A DNA stretch of 64,000 nt, from contig CAJZBQ010000045.1 in the NCBI GenBank assembly GCA_914767885.1, positions 124,001-188,000 on the forward strand, written 5' to 3'. Source of the DNA: Blepharisma stoltei (taxonomy: Eukaryota > Ciliophora > Heterotrichea > Heterotrichida > Blepharismidae). Made by a program: the position numbers and the translations under genes. A model generated the notes under the pieces. It saw only the letters and a list, made by a program, of their open reading frames with translations, did not search any database and was not told the origin of the DNA. Positions 46,944 through 57,333 of this stretch are shown here, piece by piece (within the stretch, counting starts at the first letter, position 1; each line of letters opens with the position of its first letter).

Positions 46944-47554
46944 CTATTTCTCAATTTTTTTGGCAACTCTTTTACAAGTTGGGCAATCTACTCTATATCT
47001 CAGTCATTTTTCGATGCATAAGCTATGAAATACATGTCCGCAGGGCAATCGTACTCCTTCAGAACTAATTCCATAGCAAATATAAGCTCTTGAAATTTTT
47101 CTTCCATCTTCTGAATACTAAATTTCTATTTTTTATATATAAAAACCATAAAACTATACTCAGCAATGCAAAATTAAAACTTATTACATGAAATTTCGTC
47201 TAAAAATTTCCAATTAAAAATAATGCATTCTCTTGCTTCTTTTCCTCGAAATTTAAAAAATTTTGCAATCTCTTGATTAGATAGGCCATACCTTGGCAAT
47301 CTTTCTATTTCTTTCCACAAAGCTTCTGCTTCTATTGAAGGCAAATCATAATTAAATGAATATCCAAAATCCGAGTCCTGCGCTGCTGCATAATTATTTG
47401 GCTGATATTCGGATTCTCGATCAAAAATCGCTTCATACTCATTTTCCCAATCAATAAAGTTCATATTATAACCTCCAGATCCTCCTATAGGTCTGTTATC
47501 CACATATTCATGATTTCCCAGTCATCTTTCGTCTCTGTCATTTCTCTGTTCCAT
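46944..47554 (-). CDS. RING-H2 finger protein
   Basis: Starts MEQRNDRDERWLGNHEYV (with TGA as W). The middle has an ALWKEIERLPRYGLSNQEI helix. The C-terminal RING core reads CYGISSEGVRLPCGHVFHSLCIEKW LRYRVDCPTCKR when the TGA is taken as Trp, ending KKIEK (TAG). RING-H2 domains usually act as E3 ubiquitin ligases; substrate unknown. The first Cys pair is partly degenerate (only CYG is clear). A 59-bp TA-bounded insert (47118-47176) separates SCNKF from YSEDGRKISRAYICYG. The gene is divergent from the DONSON-like gene, sharing a 121-bp intergenic region. Confidence 0.8.
47118..47176. other. Short IES-like insert (59 bp) in the RING gene
   Basis: TA-bounded, AT-rich. Excision keeping one TA gives SCNKF|YSEDGRK in frame. 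Same length as the HDAC insert at 21301. Confidence 0.75.
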
Positions 47555-47675
47555 TCTGAACTTATAACCTATTTAATCTGACTTTAACCATTTTTTAATA
47601 TAAAATAATCAAATATCAAGCCTTTCTTTTTGGTATATAATTTTCGCCATAGGAAATGGGCGGTATATAATTCAA
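47555..47675. promoter_or_regulatory. Divergent promoter region between RING and DONSON-like genes
   Basis: 121 bp between two start codons facing away from each other. It contains GGTATATAATT about 8 bp before the plus-strand ATG and AT-rich runs; specific factor sites were not recognised. Confidence 0.35.
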
Positions 47676-49644
47676 ATGACCTCAATAAGAAAAAATAATC
47701 ATCAAAAATCAAAAGCAAAAAACTCTCACTCCCCCCCCTTTAAATTGGAACTAAAAATTTTGTTCCAATTTAAAAGGGGGTTAATTTTTTTTTTTAAAAA
47801 AAAATTAATATATAAAATTTTTTATAAAATATAAAAGATTTAAAAAAAAAAATTCTCAAAAACTTATCGAATTAGATCAATAAATTTGTTTAATAAAATG
47901 CTATTTACTCTTTATCCCTTAAAACAAAGCAAGATATAACTAAAATTTTCATTATTAGTTAATACGCCACTATTAATTGGTATCAAAATTATTTACACAA
48001 AAATTATTATTTTTATTGATAAAAAAAAATTAAAAAAAAAAAATTTAGAAAATTTATCGATCAAAGTGCTAATTTTGTTTAAATAAGATGTTATTTATGC
48101 TTTATTCTTTAAATTAAAGCAATAAATAAGTAAATTTTAAAATTTTATAAGGAATTCGCATTGAATTTATATCAAAACTATTTAAATAAAAAATATCATT
48201 TTTTTTGAAAAAATTTTAACTTTTTTTTTAAATTTAACAATTAAGGATAATAAATTTATTTAAATAAGATGCTCTTTATACTATCTTCTTTAAAGAAGAG
48301 CAAGATATAACTAAATTTTGAATTTTAGTTAAGAAGAAACATTTAACTTATATCAAAACTTTTTAGATAAAAATTTTATATAATTTTTTATTATAAAATT
48401 AAATTTTGCTCCAATTTAAAGGGGGGGTAATTTACCAAAAAAGTGGGAAATTTTACCTATATTTTGTTCCAATTTAAAGGGGGGGGGAGTCAAGATCTCC
48501 CACAAAAGTCACTTAAATGACTATTAGAACTCGACGCAAGCGAAATCATTGAAGTCAGCCTCCCTGATATCCCTAACACACCTCAAGAATTTTTGATAGA
48601 AAACATTCAAGTCCAAAATTCTGTGAATTTTAATAATCAAATTGAAGAAATTTATTTGAAAACTGCAAAAAGCTCAAAAAGAAAAATTTTATAGAATTTA
48701 TAGTCATCATTTTCATTTATTTATTTGATTTAAATTTTTATTTATATAGAAAATAGCTATTGACTATTAAAAATTTGATATTAATTATTAATAATTATAT
48801 AACCGAAGAAAGCACCCAATACCCATCAATAAACGATATTCCAAATTGAAATAGCCTTGCTAAAGAAATCCACATAATTTCTACTGAAAGTTTTCAATGG
48901 CTCTCAGCTATTGACTCTGAAGGTGAAACAATTGGAATTTATAACACTTGTATGGGGATTCATACAAATATTCCGAGCCAAGATATTTATCATTCAATTT
49001 TATACTGAGGGTCAGGAAATTTAGACGAAAATGGCTGGGTTGGTGCTTTTCGGAGTTTATTTTATATGTTTGCTCATGGTAAATGTGAGTGATTTTATGT
49101 GAATTTTGGGCGATATTTGGCATTTTTTAAAAGGGAAAATGATAAACCAGTAGCGGTTATAGCAAATCCAACAAGCCAATTAAAAAATGCATTAAGAAAA
49201 GCGTTGGTAAATGTCCCTGAAGATGATATTGAAGTAGAAAATATGCCAAATTTGAAAAATCAGAAAAAAAATCCTCCGATAAAAATTGAAGGAAAATCTT
49301 TGCACCAATTTTATGAATATCTCACAAGTAATTTTGCTGATAACAGACTATTGGCACCAACATTTTTCTTGAATTCTACTTTAAAGTCTCTAAACACCAC
49401 GTTTAATGGAGAAATCAAAGGACTCGATATGACAAACGACAGCCGGAAAATGCAAAGAAAATTCAAACTTTCTTTCGAAGGGCCGATTTCTTTTCTATCT
49501 ATAAAAAATATCTGCGGAGTCCTTCAAAGCACACAAAATTCCTTTTCAATTGAAATTTTCCCTGATACTGCATCAGCGCCTCTAGGTTTTCCAAGCTCAA
49601 TATCTTTTATGAATGGTTCGTATTTTGTCAAGCGGAGTCTTTAA
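47676..49644 (+). CDS. DONSON-like replication protein
   Basis: Starts MTSIRKNNHQKSKAKNS. Removal of the 761-bp element (47729-48489) joins KNS to QDLPQKSLKWLLELDASEIIEVSLPDIP, and a TA-bounded gap (about 48690-48805) joins KRKIL to TEESTQYPSIND. The core FQWLSAIDSEGETIG...NGWVGAFRSLFYMFAHGKCEWFYVNFGRYLAFFKRENDKPVAVIANPTSQLKNALRKALVNV matches the DONSON family pattern (WxxAxRSLY...CPYFYV...FTVLFRA...ISPTTxxLRxAL). DONSON acts in replication initiation and fork protection. The C-terminus has a substrate-like acidic/Ser pattern and ends SGSYFVKRSL-type sequence (TAA). Assignment is by remembered family pattern, not by search. Confidence 0.7.
47729..48489 (+). mobile_element. Family B element, full-length, TCA target duplication
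   Basis: CTCCCCCCCCTTTAAATTGG at the left followed by its inverse. The right end has two reverse motifs (48410-48428, 48465-48489). TCA duplicated at 47726-47728 and 48490-48492; excision restores AKNS|QDLPQK. The core is three degenerate tandem units of about 185 bp (about 47830-48385), each carrying AAATAAGATG.TATTTA-like blocks. Confidence 0.9.
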
Positions 49645-49749
49645 TATAATTTTTATGGTTTTTATTATACTTTTCTCTATATATTAGAATTATTTTAAAA
49701 TTTCTTTAAAAAAATAATAAAAAATTATTTAAATATACATATTTTATGT

Positions 49750-50815
49750 TTAATAAATCGAGCAGCTGCATACCATCCCTCCTTGTCTTGCAGGTTTTAT
49801 TGGTTTATCTTGTACTTCACTTACGACAGAATAATTAAAACTGTCATAAGAAGGATCAACTGGGGGTTGATTTTCTATTTCTTTTTGTGTGTCAGGCTGC
49901 TTGTTCTGCTGAATAAAGCTTTCAATGCTTGCTTTTATATCTTTTCCAAACAAATCTGTATATTTAACAGTTGTCCTGCCTGTTTCTGACGTATTTTCGC
50001 TTGATCTTGGACTAGTTGGGTCTCTCCAATGGGTTAGGTTATTAAAAGTTAGGCGTTAGCCATATTGGTGAAGAAGTCACCAAAGACTTCCCATACGGGG
50101 GAGGTTCTACCGCTTTTCAACTCCAGCCCAGAGAGTCTATCCTCTTACGAGTGCCCTTCCAGTACCTTCTGTCTCCTCTTTGCCTTTTCAATGTTGAGTG
50201 GGCGGCTTATGGATTTCTGCGGCCCTGCTACTTGCAATTGGAGTAGCTTGATTCCAAGGATTCTTGGAGTCTATCAAGTGCCTTTTTTCAACAGCTACAG
50301 GAAAAAGACTACTGTGGCCTGGCTGATACCCTCAGTTTCTCGGTAGATGAATCCCCATGGGTCCTCGTCCAAAGGACGTAGTTGAGCGCCTCCATTTCCA
50401 ATCACAGGAAAGTAGCCAAAACCTACCGGATACACATCTCTTGAGCTTGCACTTGATTCTCGGATCGGAATCTGTCCCAGTCCGCCGTGGCCATAAGGTC
50501 TAGACTTTTTCGCCAAGAGGGCAGGCTGACACATGTTGCCATTTTAATGTATGGGTCCCTCCAATGGGAAATCGGGTCTTTTAAGCTTGATTTTTCATCA
50601 GAAAAAGTGTCCGAATTTTGAATAAATAAGTTAATTTTTGCTGTTTCGTGGGCTGGGTTTTGAATTTCATGAGATTTATAAGCATTTTGGTGTTTTAATG
50701 ATTCTTGGTGTGCTGAAGAATCATATAAATGTGCGGTCGGCATGTAGCTTGAACTGTTGCTTTCTATGATTCCACTTAGATTTGGCTCTTGAGGTGCTGA
50801 TTTTATGCCTGACAT
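49750..50815 (-). CDS. Unrecognised Ser/Gln-rich protein
   Basis: Starts MSGIKSAPQEPNLSGIIESN. After removal of a SINE (50034-50552) it continues DPISHWRDPTSPRSSENTSETGRTTVKYTDLFGKDIKASIESFIQQNKQPDTQKEIENQ and ends QGGMVCSCSIY (TAA at 49750). It is low-complexity in the N-terminal half, with a short C-terminal CSC motif that could be lipid-modified. No family recognised. Confidence 0.6.
50034..50552 (-). mobile_element. SINE-like retroelement with 16-bp target duplication
   Basis: GGGTCTCTCCAATGGG (50018-50033) and GGGTCCCTCCAATGGG (50553-50568), one mismatch. Minus-sense start ATACATTAAAATGGCAAC; shares CCGGATACACATCTC and the GC-rich body with the other copies. 519 bp. Confidence 0.9.
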
Positions 50816-51012
50816 TTTTGTTGACTTTTATTAGATTTTTATAATTGAATGAAGAAGGAAAAAATAAATTTAAACGATAAAAAGCAAGGAATCATTACTT
50901 AAATTTAGGAATTTTTTACTTTACTTTATCAAGACTATGAGAGTCCATAAGTGTTGAAGCCTATATATGTCTAGCCTTTTCTATTCAAGAGTTTCACTGC
51001 TTTGAGATGCTA

Positions 51013-51181
51013 TCGTTATTTGCAGATTTTTGAACTTTACCACCTAAGTGTGGAATTTTTCCGCGTGTGAAAAGGTGATTTCACGTGTGGAGCCTTTTGA
51101 TTTCGCATGTGGAATCCTCTTTTCACACGCGGAAAAAATTCCACACTTAGGTGGTAAAGTTCAAAAATCTGCAAATAACGA
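51013..51181. mobile_element. Family D palindromic element, copy 2
   Basis: 169 bp, near-identical to 30343-30513, arms of about 67 bp, TA at 51011-51012 and 51182-51183. Confidence 0.85.
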
Positions 51182-51605
51182 TATAATTATAGAATATATA
51201 GTATTTTTAATTGGAAATGTTTGCCCTTTCGAATGATTGGAGCCTTTGGATCAGCTATACACAAGAAAATTAATCTCGATAAAGATCAGCAGTTACTAAA
51301 TAAAAAATGCATGTGAAGCTTCGCCCTTAGTTGAGAGAAATACCTAAAATTAACTAACCCAAAGATTAAAATTTAAGAAAACCTGAGAAGGGTAATTGAA
51401 ATTTGGTACATAATTGATCAATCTTAGAAAAATATCCTACTCGATTCGATACATAATGATAAAATTAGAAGCTTGAAAAATAATCAAAATTATTTATTCT
51501 TTGATAGCTGTTTTAAAGAGAAATATAAAACGATGTAGATGATGCAAGCCACGAATTTTATTTTTAATAAATAATTATTAGACTATGATAGTAATTCTTC
51601 GTTTC

Positions 51606-51620
51606 TGGTCAAGCACAGAT
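51606..51620. mobile_element. Family C terminal fragment
   Basis: TGGTCAAGCACAGAT matches the first 15 bp of the family C TIR; no second end or G-rich repeat nearby, so this is a remnant or chance match. Confidence 0.4.
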
Positions 51621-51870
51621 CACGCTCATACCCTCTGGGCCATTCTTTGTGGATGTGTAAGAAAAATATAGCCAAGTAAAGGCTATTTGATGCATTCTAG
51701 AAATTTAGACTATCGGTGCCATATTTGTATCAGTTCTTCTCTTTTAGTGTCAATTACTATTACTGCATGCTTTTTCCATTGCTAATTCCAGTAAGTAAAT
51801 ATTTTACCTTTTTTTTCTTTCCAAGATTTTACCATTCCAATGAGGCCTCATAGTTGCTGATATTTCTTTA

Positions 51871-52190
51871 ATTCCCCTCCTCCGTGAGCGAACAAAAAAA
51901 TTTTGTTCGCTCACAGAGGGGGGTTTATTTTTTTTTTTTAAATTTATATAGTTAGTGACACTGACTATATATAAATTTTAAAGAAAAAAAAATTGTCGAA
52001 ATTTTAAAAACACCTAAATCGCAAAAATTGGAAATTAAATATTAATTTAAATTGTAAAATTTAGTTTTTAAACGCAATTTGTTTAAAATTAAACAAAATT
52101 AGCTCGAGATTTCATTATAATAATCATCGAGTTTATATAATTTTTTTTTTCGCTCACAAAGGGTGGGTTCTTGGGCAAAAAATAGGGATT
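51871..52190 (+). mobile_element. Family A element, copy 8, 3'-truncated
   Basis: ATTCCCCTCCTCCGTGAGCG, spacer, inverse motif, typical core. The right end stops after TAGGGATTTTTC without the last motif. The core carries micro-palindrome copy 2 (51951-51965). Confidence 0.75.
51951..51965. repeat. TA-flanked micro-palindrome, copy 2
   Basis: Identical to 3041-3055. The uninserted family A core reads AAATTTATATATAAA here, so the 15-mer is an insertion at TA. Confidence 0.75.
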
Positions 52191-52535
52191 TTTCGCTGAA
52201 ACGCCACTGATGTCAAGCAATTAAGGATATTTGATTGCATGTGGCATTTTGACCAAACTAATTCAAGTAGAAGCTATTGATAAAAATCATATTTAAGAAA
52301 AGCAATTATGCGCTTAAATTAGGGTTCATAAGGGCATCTTTAAATTATTCACAAAAGCTCTACAAAATCCAATAAAACGTATGCTCAATTGGATAATTTA
52401 AGGAGCCTTCAAGATGGAATTCTCAATAGTAAGTTCTATAAAATCATTGGCAAGCGCATCAATCTCTATGTTTATCATATCGATGGGCCATTTACATACT
52501 TTAGATTTAAATAAAGTTGTCGTTAAATATAAGTT

Positions 52536-52859
52536 ATGGACATCAAGCGTTGCTCTGAGCCTAAATGCAAGAATAGAGCCAAATGCGTATGCAATTGCCC
52601 TTTTTCGGAAACTTATTTGTGCAAAAAGCACATTAAGGAGCACTATACTTTACATAATGGCAAGCATAATTCCGAGATGATACTTTGAAATGTGCTGATT
52701 GAAGAGACTAAACAAGAAATTCTAGAGTTCCTCGAGCAAGAAAAATCTAAAAATTTCAAATTAAGAAAAAAAATAAGAAGAGCTTCCAATGAAACCATTC
52801 GGATCTTAAAAAATATTAGTGAAGAGTTAATAAAAGAGATGATGTCAGATTTTTCTTAA
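52536..52859 (+). CDS. B-box-like zinc-binding protein (N-terminal part of the TPR locus?)
   Basis: MDIKRCSEPKCKNRAKCVCNCPFSETYLCKKHIKEHYTLHNGKHNSEMIL has a B-box-like Cys/His set (C-x4-C, C-x-C, LC-KKH...H...H). A helical tail (EETKQEILEFLEQEKSKNFKLRKKIRRAS) ends MMSDFS (TAA). In heterotrichs such a B-box helix precedes TPR arrays, and a TPR region starts 344 bp downstream, so 52860-53202 may be an insert within one gene. Confidence 0.55.
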
Positions 52860-53202
52860 TTAAGTATTAAGCGTGTCATCTGTTTCTGCACCCACCTTTT
52901 TAACTCTGAATTCATGACTCACTGATATCTACTTTGTTGCCTTTAAATCTGATATCATGCGACTTTCGTCAAAACGCTAATCTCTTTCGGATAAAAAACC
53001 ATGAGATGCGTTAATCGCTCTTCCTATTGCGTGTAATATCTCCTTTTCTGGGAGTGTAAACCTAAAACCCTCCTTAATTTATTCTGTATATTACATAGCG
53101 GATAAAGTGTCACTAGCAAAACTGAAACCTATAATTTAATAAAATCATGATAGGATGAAAAATTTTCGTAAAGAAGTTGCTCCAACTGATTAATTTTATG
53201 TT

Positions 53203-55052
53203 ATGTTAGATTGGACATTAATGAATGATTACTATCTAAAGATTTCCCAAGCAGAAAAATTATCGAAATCAGAGGATGACCTAACTTTGAACTTATTAGC
53301 TCTTCGCACTGATAAAGCTATTAAAATAATCAAAGACCAATTTTCACCAAGCTCTGTAAACTCAAGAAATGCTGAAGTTTTTTGTATACTAAGTGAAGAA
53401 ATTGAGCAAATAGCAGAATTGCTTAAGAAAGAAAAATCGGAAGCTAAGCTAGATGAGAAACTTTGTAAATTAGAAAAACTCCTCAAAGATCATGATATAA
53501 ATCAGAAAAATGCAGATAAACAATTGGCAAATGAGGAAGATTATTCTAGCAATGCAGCTGAGATTTATTTAAAATGCCTTCTTTATCATAAATCTAATGA
53601 TTCAATTAGCACTATCCCAAATAAGGATATAACTTACGATTGCATTGGAAGCTTATTTTATAATGAAAATAGATACGAAGAAGCAGTGCAACATTTCAAT
53701 GATGCAATTGAAGCTAATCCACATTATGCAATTTACTATTCAAATAAAGGAGATGCCTTAAATAAATTAGGTAGGAAAGAAGAAGCTTGAAAATGTTATA
53801 ATGAAGCAATTGAGAAAGGAAAAAATCAAGATGAAATCTATAATAATGTTGGAAACTTCCTATATAATGATTGCAGATACAAAGAAGCAATAGAATATTA
53901 TAATAATGCAATTTGAATGAATCCAAATAAAGCGCTTTATCATCAAAATAAAGGAGACACTTTATATAGACAATACAAAATAGATGAAGCTATAGAATGC
54001 TATGAACAAGCAATTTGAATAAATAAAAACCAAGATGCATTATACTGTAAAATTGGAGATATCTTATTTCAACAAGCAAAAACCATAGACTGGCAGATAT
54101 TCTTTTTTATTCCCGATATATCTGTTATTCAAGGAGGACGGTCAAGTGATGATAAAAAAATAGAATAAGCAATCACATACTACAATGAAGCAATTAGTAT
54201 CAATCCAAATAAAGCAATTTATTACCTAAACAAAGGCTGAGCTCTATTCAATTTAGAGAAAATAGATGAAGCTTTTGAGTGCTTAAAGGAAAATATTAGA
54301 ATAAATTCTAATGTAGCTGAATCATATTTAGTAATAGCAATTATATTGTGGAAAGGGAAAAAATATGAAGAGCAATAAACTATTGCAACATTGGAATTAA
54401 AACTAGTACAGACTGTCATATTTATTGTTTTATTAAAGGCAATTTACTTGATGAGTTAGGTAGAGGAGATGAAGCTGATAAATTCTATTATGAAGTGAAT
54501 AAATTATGTCCTCGTTTTTTTGAAGATATAGGAAGAAATTTTACCGGCAATCGTAAGGCTTATGAATCAGCACTAAAATTTTACAACATTGCAATTAGAT
54601 GCATCACGGATAACGCACAATTATATTCACGAAAAGGAAAAATTCTTAGATTGTTAGGTAGATGAGATGAAGCCATTGAATGCTATGAAAAAGCTATTTT
54701 AATAGACCAAAATAAAGATAAAGCATATAATTGAATAGGAATGATTTTAATTAACGAAAAGAGATATGAAGAAGCAATAAATTATTTTGATAATGCAATA
54801 AGAATTCAAAAAAAGGCACTTTATTATATAAATAAAGGAAATGCTTTAAAGGAGCTGAGTAGAAGTCATGAAGCTATTGGGTGCTATGATGAAGCAATTA
54901 GAATAGATCCAGAAGAAGCTTCAGCATTCAACGGAATAGGAATTATTTTAGATAATGAAAAGAGATACGAAGAAGCAAATTTATATTACAATAGAGCTTT
55001 AGAATGTAAACCAAAAAATTCTAAAAAGAGTTCTGAAAAATACATGCATTAA
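53203..55052 (+). pseudogene. TPR-repeat protein, with disabling mutations
   Basis: With TGA as Trp (the Trp sits at TPR position 4 in KEEAWKCYNEAI) at least eleven TPR units can be read, e.g. YEEAVQHFNDAIEANPHYAIYYSNKGDALNKLGRKEEAW. Two lesions interrupt the frame. TAA at about 54166 stands where an E codon is expected (KKIE-stop-AITYYNEAI), and a 1-bp deletion occurs near 54373 (KKYEE|AINYCNIGI). The gene may therefore be dead, recently duplicated, or affected by sequence errors. The N-terminal ~150 residues are coiled-coil-like. TPR arrays mediate protein binding. Confidence 0.65.
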
Positions 55053-55740
55053 TAAAAGATAACGAATGCTTTCAATGGAATTAGAGAAGTTTCGAATTAT
55101 AAGTATTATAAAATATAATCATGATTAATATAAACTATGGTAATTAAAATACCAATACTGCATGAATGGCCTATATGTTGCATATTAACAATAAAATTTA
55201 ATTCTTAATGCAAGGTTCTTTGCTTTTAAAAATTTTTATTTTCAACCCTGAATCTGCAACCTACTATCCAATAGCTAAATTATTAGTAGAAAATGAGAAA
55301 TCTTTCTTTTCAGCATTATAATAATTTCTGTCACTCACTATTAATTAAGATTCCCTCATCCATTTAAAAATATGCAATCTGTCCAGGAGGATTATTAGAG
55401 AAACATTTTTACAAAAGAAAAGCACGAATAAGCCAAACTAATTACAGAATATTATGCTTAAATTGCTTATCAAATGGGTTAATTCAAGAAGCAAATATAA
55501 AAGGAGATGCATGCAATATTTTTCTTTATTCTAGTATTCATGCATAGGTGGATAATGAGATCCTGAATACTTATGGGTAATTTAAGATTACTCATTTATA
55601 AGGAGGGAGCTTTTCCGGCTGTCTAAGGGATAAATTAAATTTCTTTCCAAATATTTGCAGAAATGGGGTTTTTAATATAAAACACAAAATTTAAAGTTAA
55701 AAAAAAACTTGCTTTCTCTTAATGAAGGATTAAGTAATTA
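55053..55740. other. AT-rich intergenic region between convergent genes
   Basis: Convergent TPR and TMEM181-like genes; no supported reading frame or repeat. A few GC-richer words around 55550-55620 (TACTTATGGGTAATTTAAG) were not assigned. Confidence 0.4.
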
Positions 55741-55746
55741 AAATAA

Positions 55747-57175
55747 TTAATTATTCTGTATTGAATTTTCTGTCATTTCTATCTCTTCCTGATGCAATTT
55801 TAGTATCGAGTAATCATATTCCTGCTCTTTGTTGTAATCTGCTAATGACCTATTTTCAGGCGCAAATAGCCATTCCAGTAAAATTATATATAAATTCAGT
55901 GCAGCCACATATACAAGCATAAGCTCCCCATTTCTCGGTATCGATTGAAAAGCTCCCATTCCAATCCCAATAAACGCCAATACCATCATACACAAATTCA
56001 TCCTTATAATAAACTTTTTCCTAGTCGTAAATTTCCTCATAACCGGTATAGCTCTTATACACAAATACATTATCCATAGCCCTATAAAGCCTAAAAGTAC
56101 AATTACAGCAATAAATACATTCCTATAGCTTGTTTTCAGGTCATTTTCCCAGTCATAAGCTGGGTCATATTTTAGCTGTAAATGTACATAGCAGTAAACC
56201 ACAAATAAAAGAATAAAAAAAGCTCCAACCACGATACCTTCTGCTATAAAATAAAGCCATCTGTGCTTGAACTGTTTATAGCTCTGAAATTCTACCATCC
56301 AAAAATAAAGGAAAAACCCAACAAATTGTGTGGTACAAAATGCGGAGGTTCAGCTTCAGTAATGGCTAGGGAAAAATATAGAAAATGCGAGAAAAGGCTC
56401 GTCAAAGATTATTAAAGAAATTCCGAGGACTCCGACCATTTTTGTGTCAAAGCTTCAAAGGTAGGATGGGACTTGGATAGTTTGTTTGATAAAATAAATC
56501 AGAGAGGATAAAGCGAAAAATAAAAATAAATATTTTGTGATGAGTTTGGAATTGGTTTTATTTTAATTTTCTGAATTTTTTTATTTTAAATAAAATTTTT
56601 TTAATATTTTCTAAAATTTTCCATTGGAATTTTGTAAATTTAGCTGAAATATATCCTAAATCAAACTTAATGTCATCTGCATTTATCGTCGAATACACTT
56701 CTACTGACAAATCATAAACTGTGTAGTCCAGATAAGGCTCATAAAATATCAGTAAGCTGCTGCAGTCTCCTTTAGAGCAGTCAATTTTTTTAGCAGTCCT
56801 TTTATCTATAACCGGATAATCTGTATTGTCACTTTCTGTTCTCCCTTTCAGAATAACTCTTAAATCGAGCTCAAATTCAACATTTTTCTTGGTTTCAGGG
56901 GTTGCAGTCAGGAAAAGGACTTGATTAAATTTAGTAGCGCCAGTAATAATTCCGCTTCAAGTTTGGACAGCCCCAGTCTCTGTAAAACAGTCTGAGCTTT
57001 CATTGCCTAATTCGCATTCTTCGATTATTACACTGGAATAATGAATCATTTCTGGAGTCATTGTAGATGCTATTATACAGCCTAGAAATGCAAATAAAAA
57101 GAAAGAGATTTGCAGGATAAGTTTGTACTTGGATAGATACTCAAGCCTGAGCTTTATGAAATCTTCAGCTTCCAT
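55747..57175 (-). CDS. TMEM181-like multi-TM protein
   Basis: Starts MEAEDFIKLRLEYLSKYKLILQISFFLFAFLGCIIAS (first TM). An extracellular beta-rich domain with Cys pairs follows (IIEECELGNESSDC, DCSKGDCSSLLIF), then VYSTINADDIKFDLGY. After a small insert near 56560-56640 come several TM helices (ITKYLFLFFALSSLIYF, VGVLGISLIIFDEPFLAFSIFF, FIAEGIVVGAFFILLFVVYCY, NVFIAVIVLLGFIGLWIMYLC, CMMVLAFIGIGMGAF, LMLVYVAALNLYIILLEWLFAP), ending MTENSIQNN. The layout (N-term TM, luminal domain, seven TM, ...NxYIxxLxxLFxP) fits TMEM181/Wntless-like proteins of the secretory pathway; assignment is by pattern. Confidence 0.65.
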
Positions 57176-57333
57176 TTAAATTATAGCAATATTTCATTAT
57201 TGGAGCGCAGAAAAACTGGTATTTGTATTAGATTTTTCTGAGGAAAATTAGATTTATTTTATTTAAAACAAATAGAATGTTTTATGAAAGCGGATTTAAT
57301 ATCTATATGATATATTAAAAGATTTATACTAAT

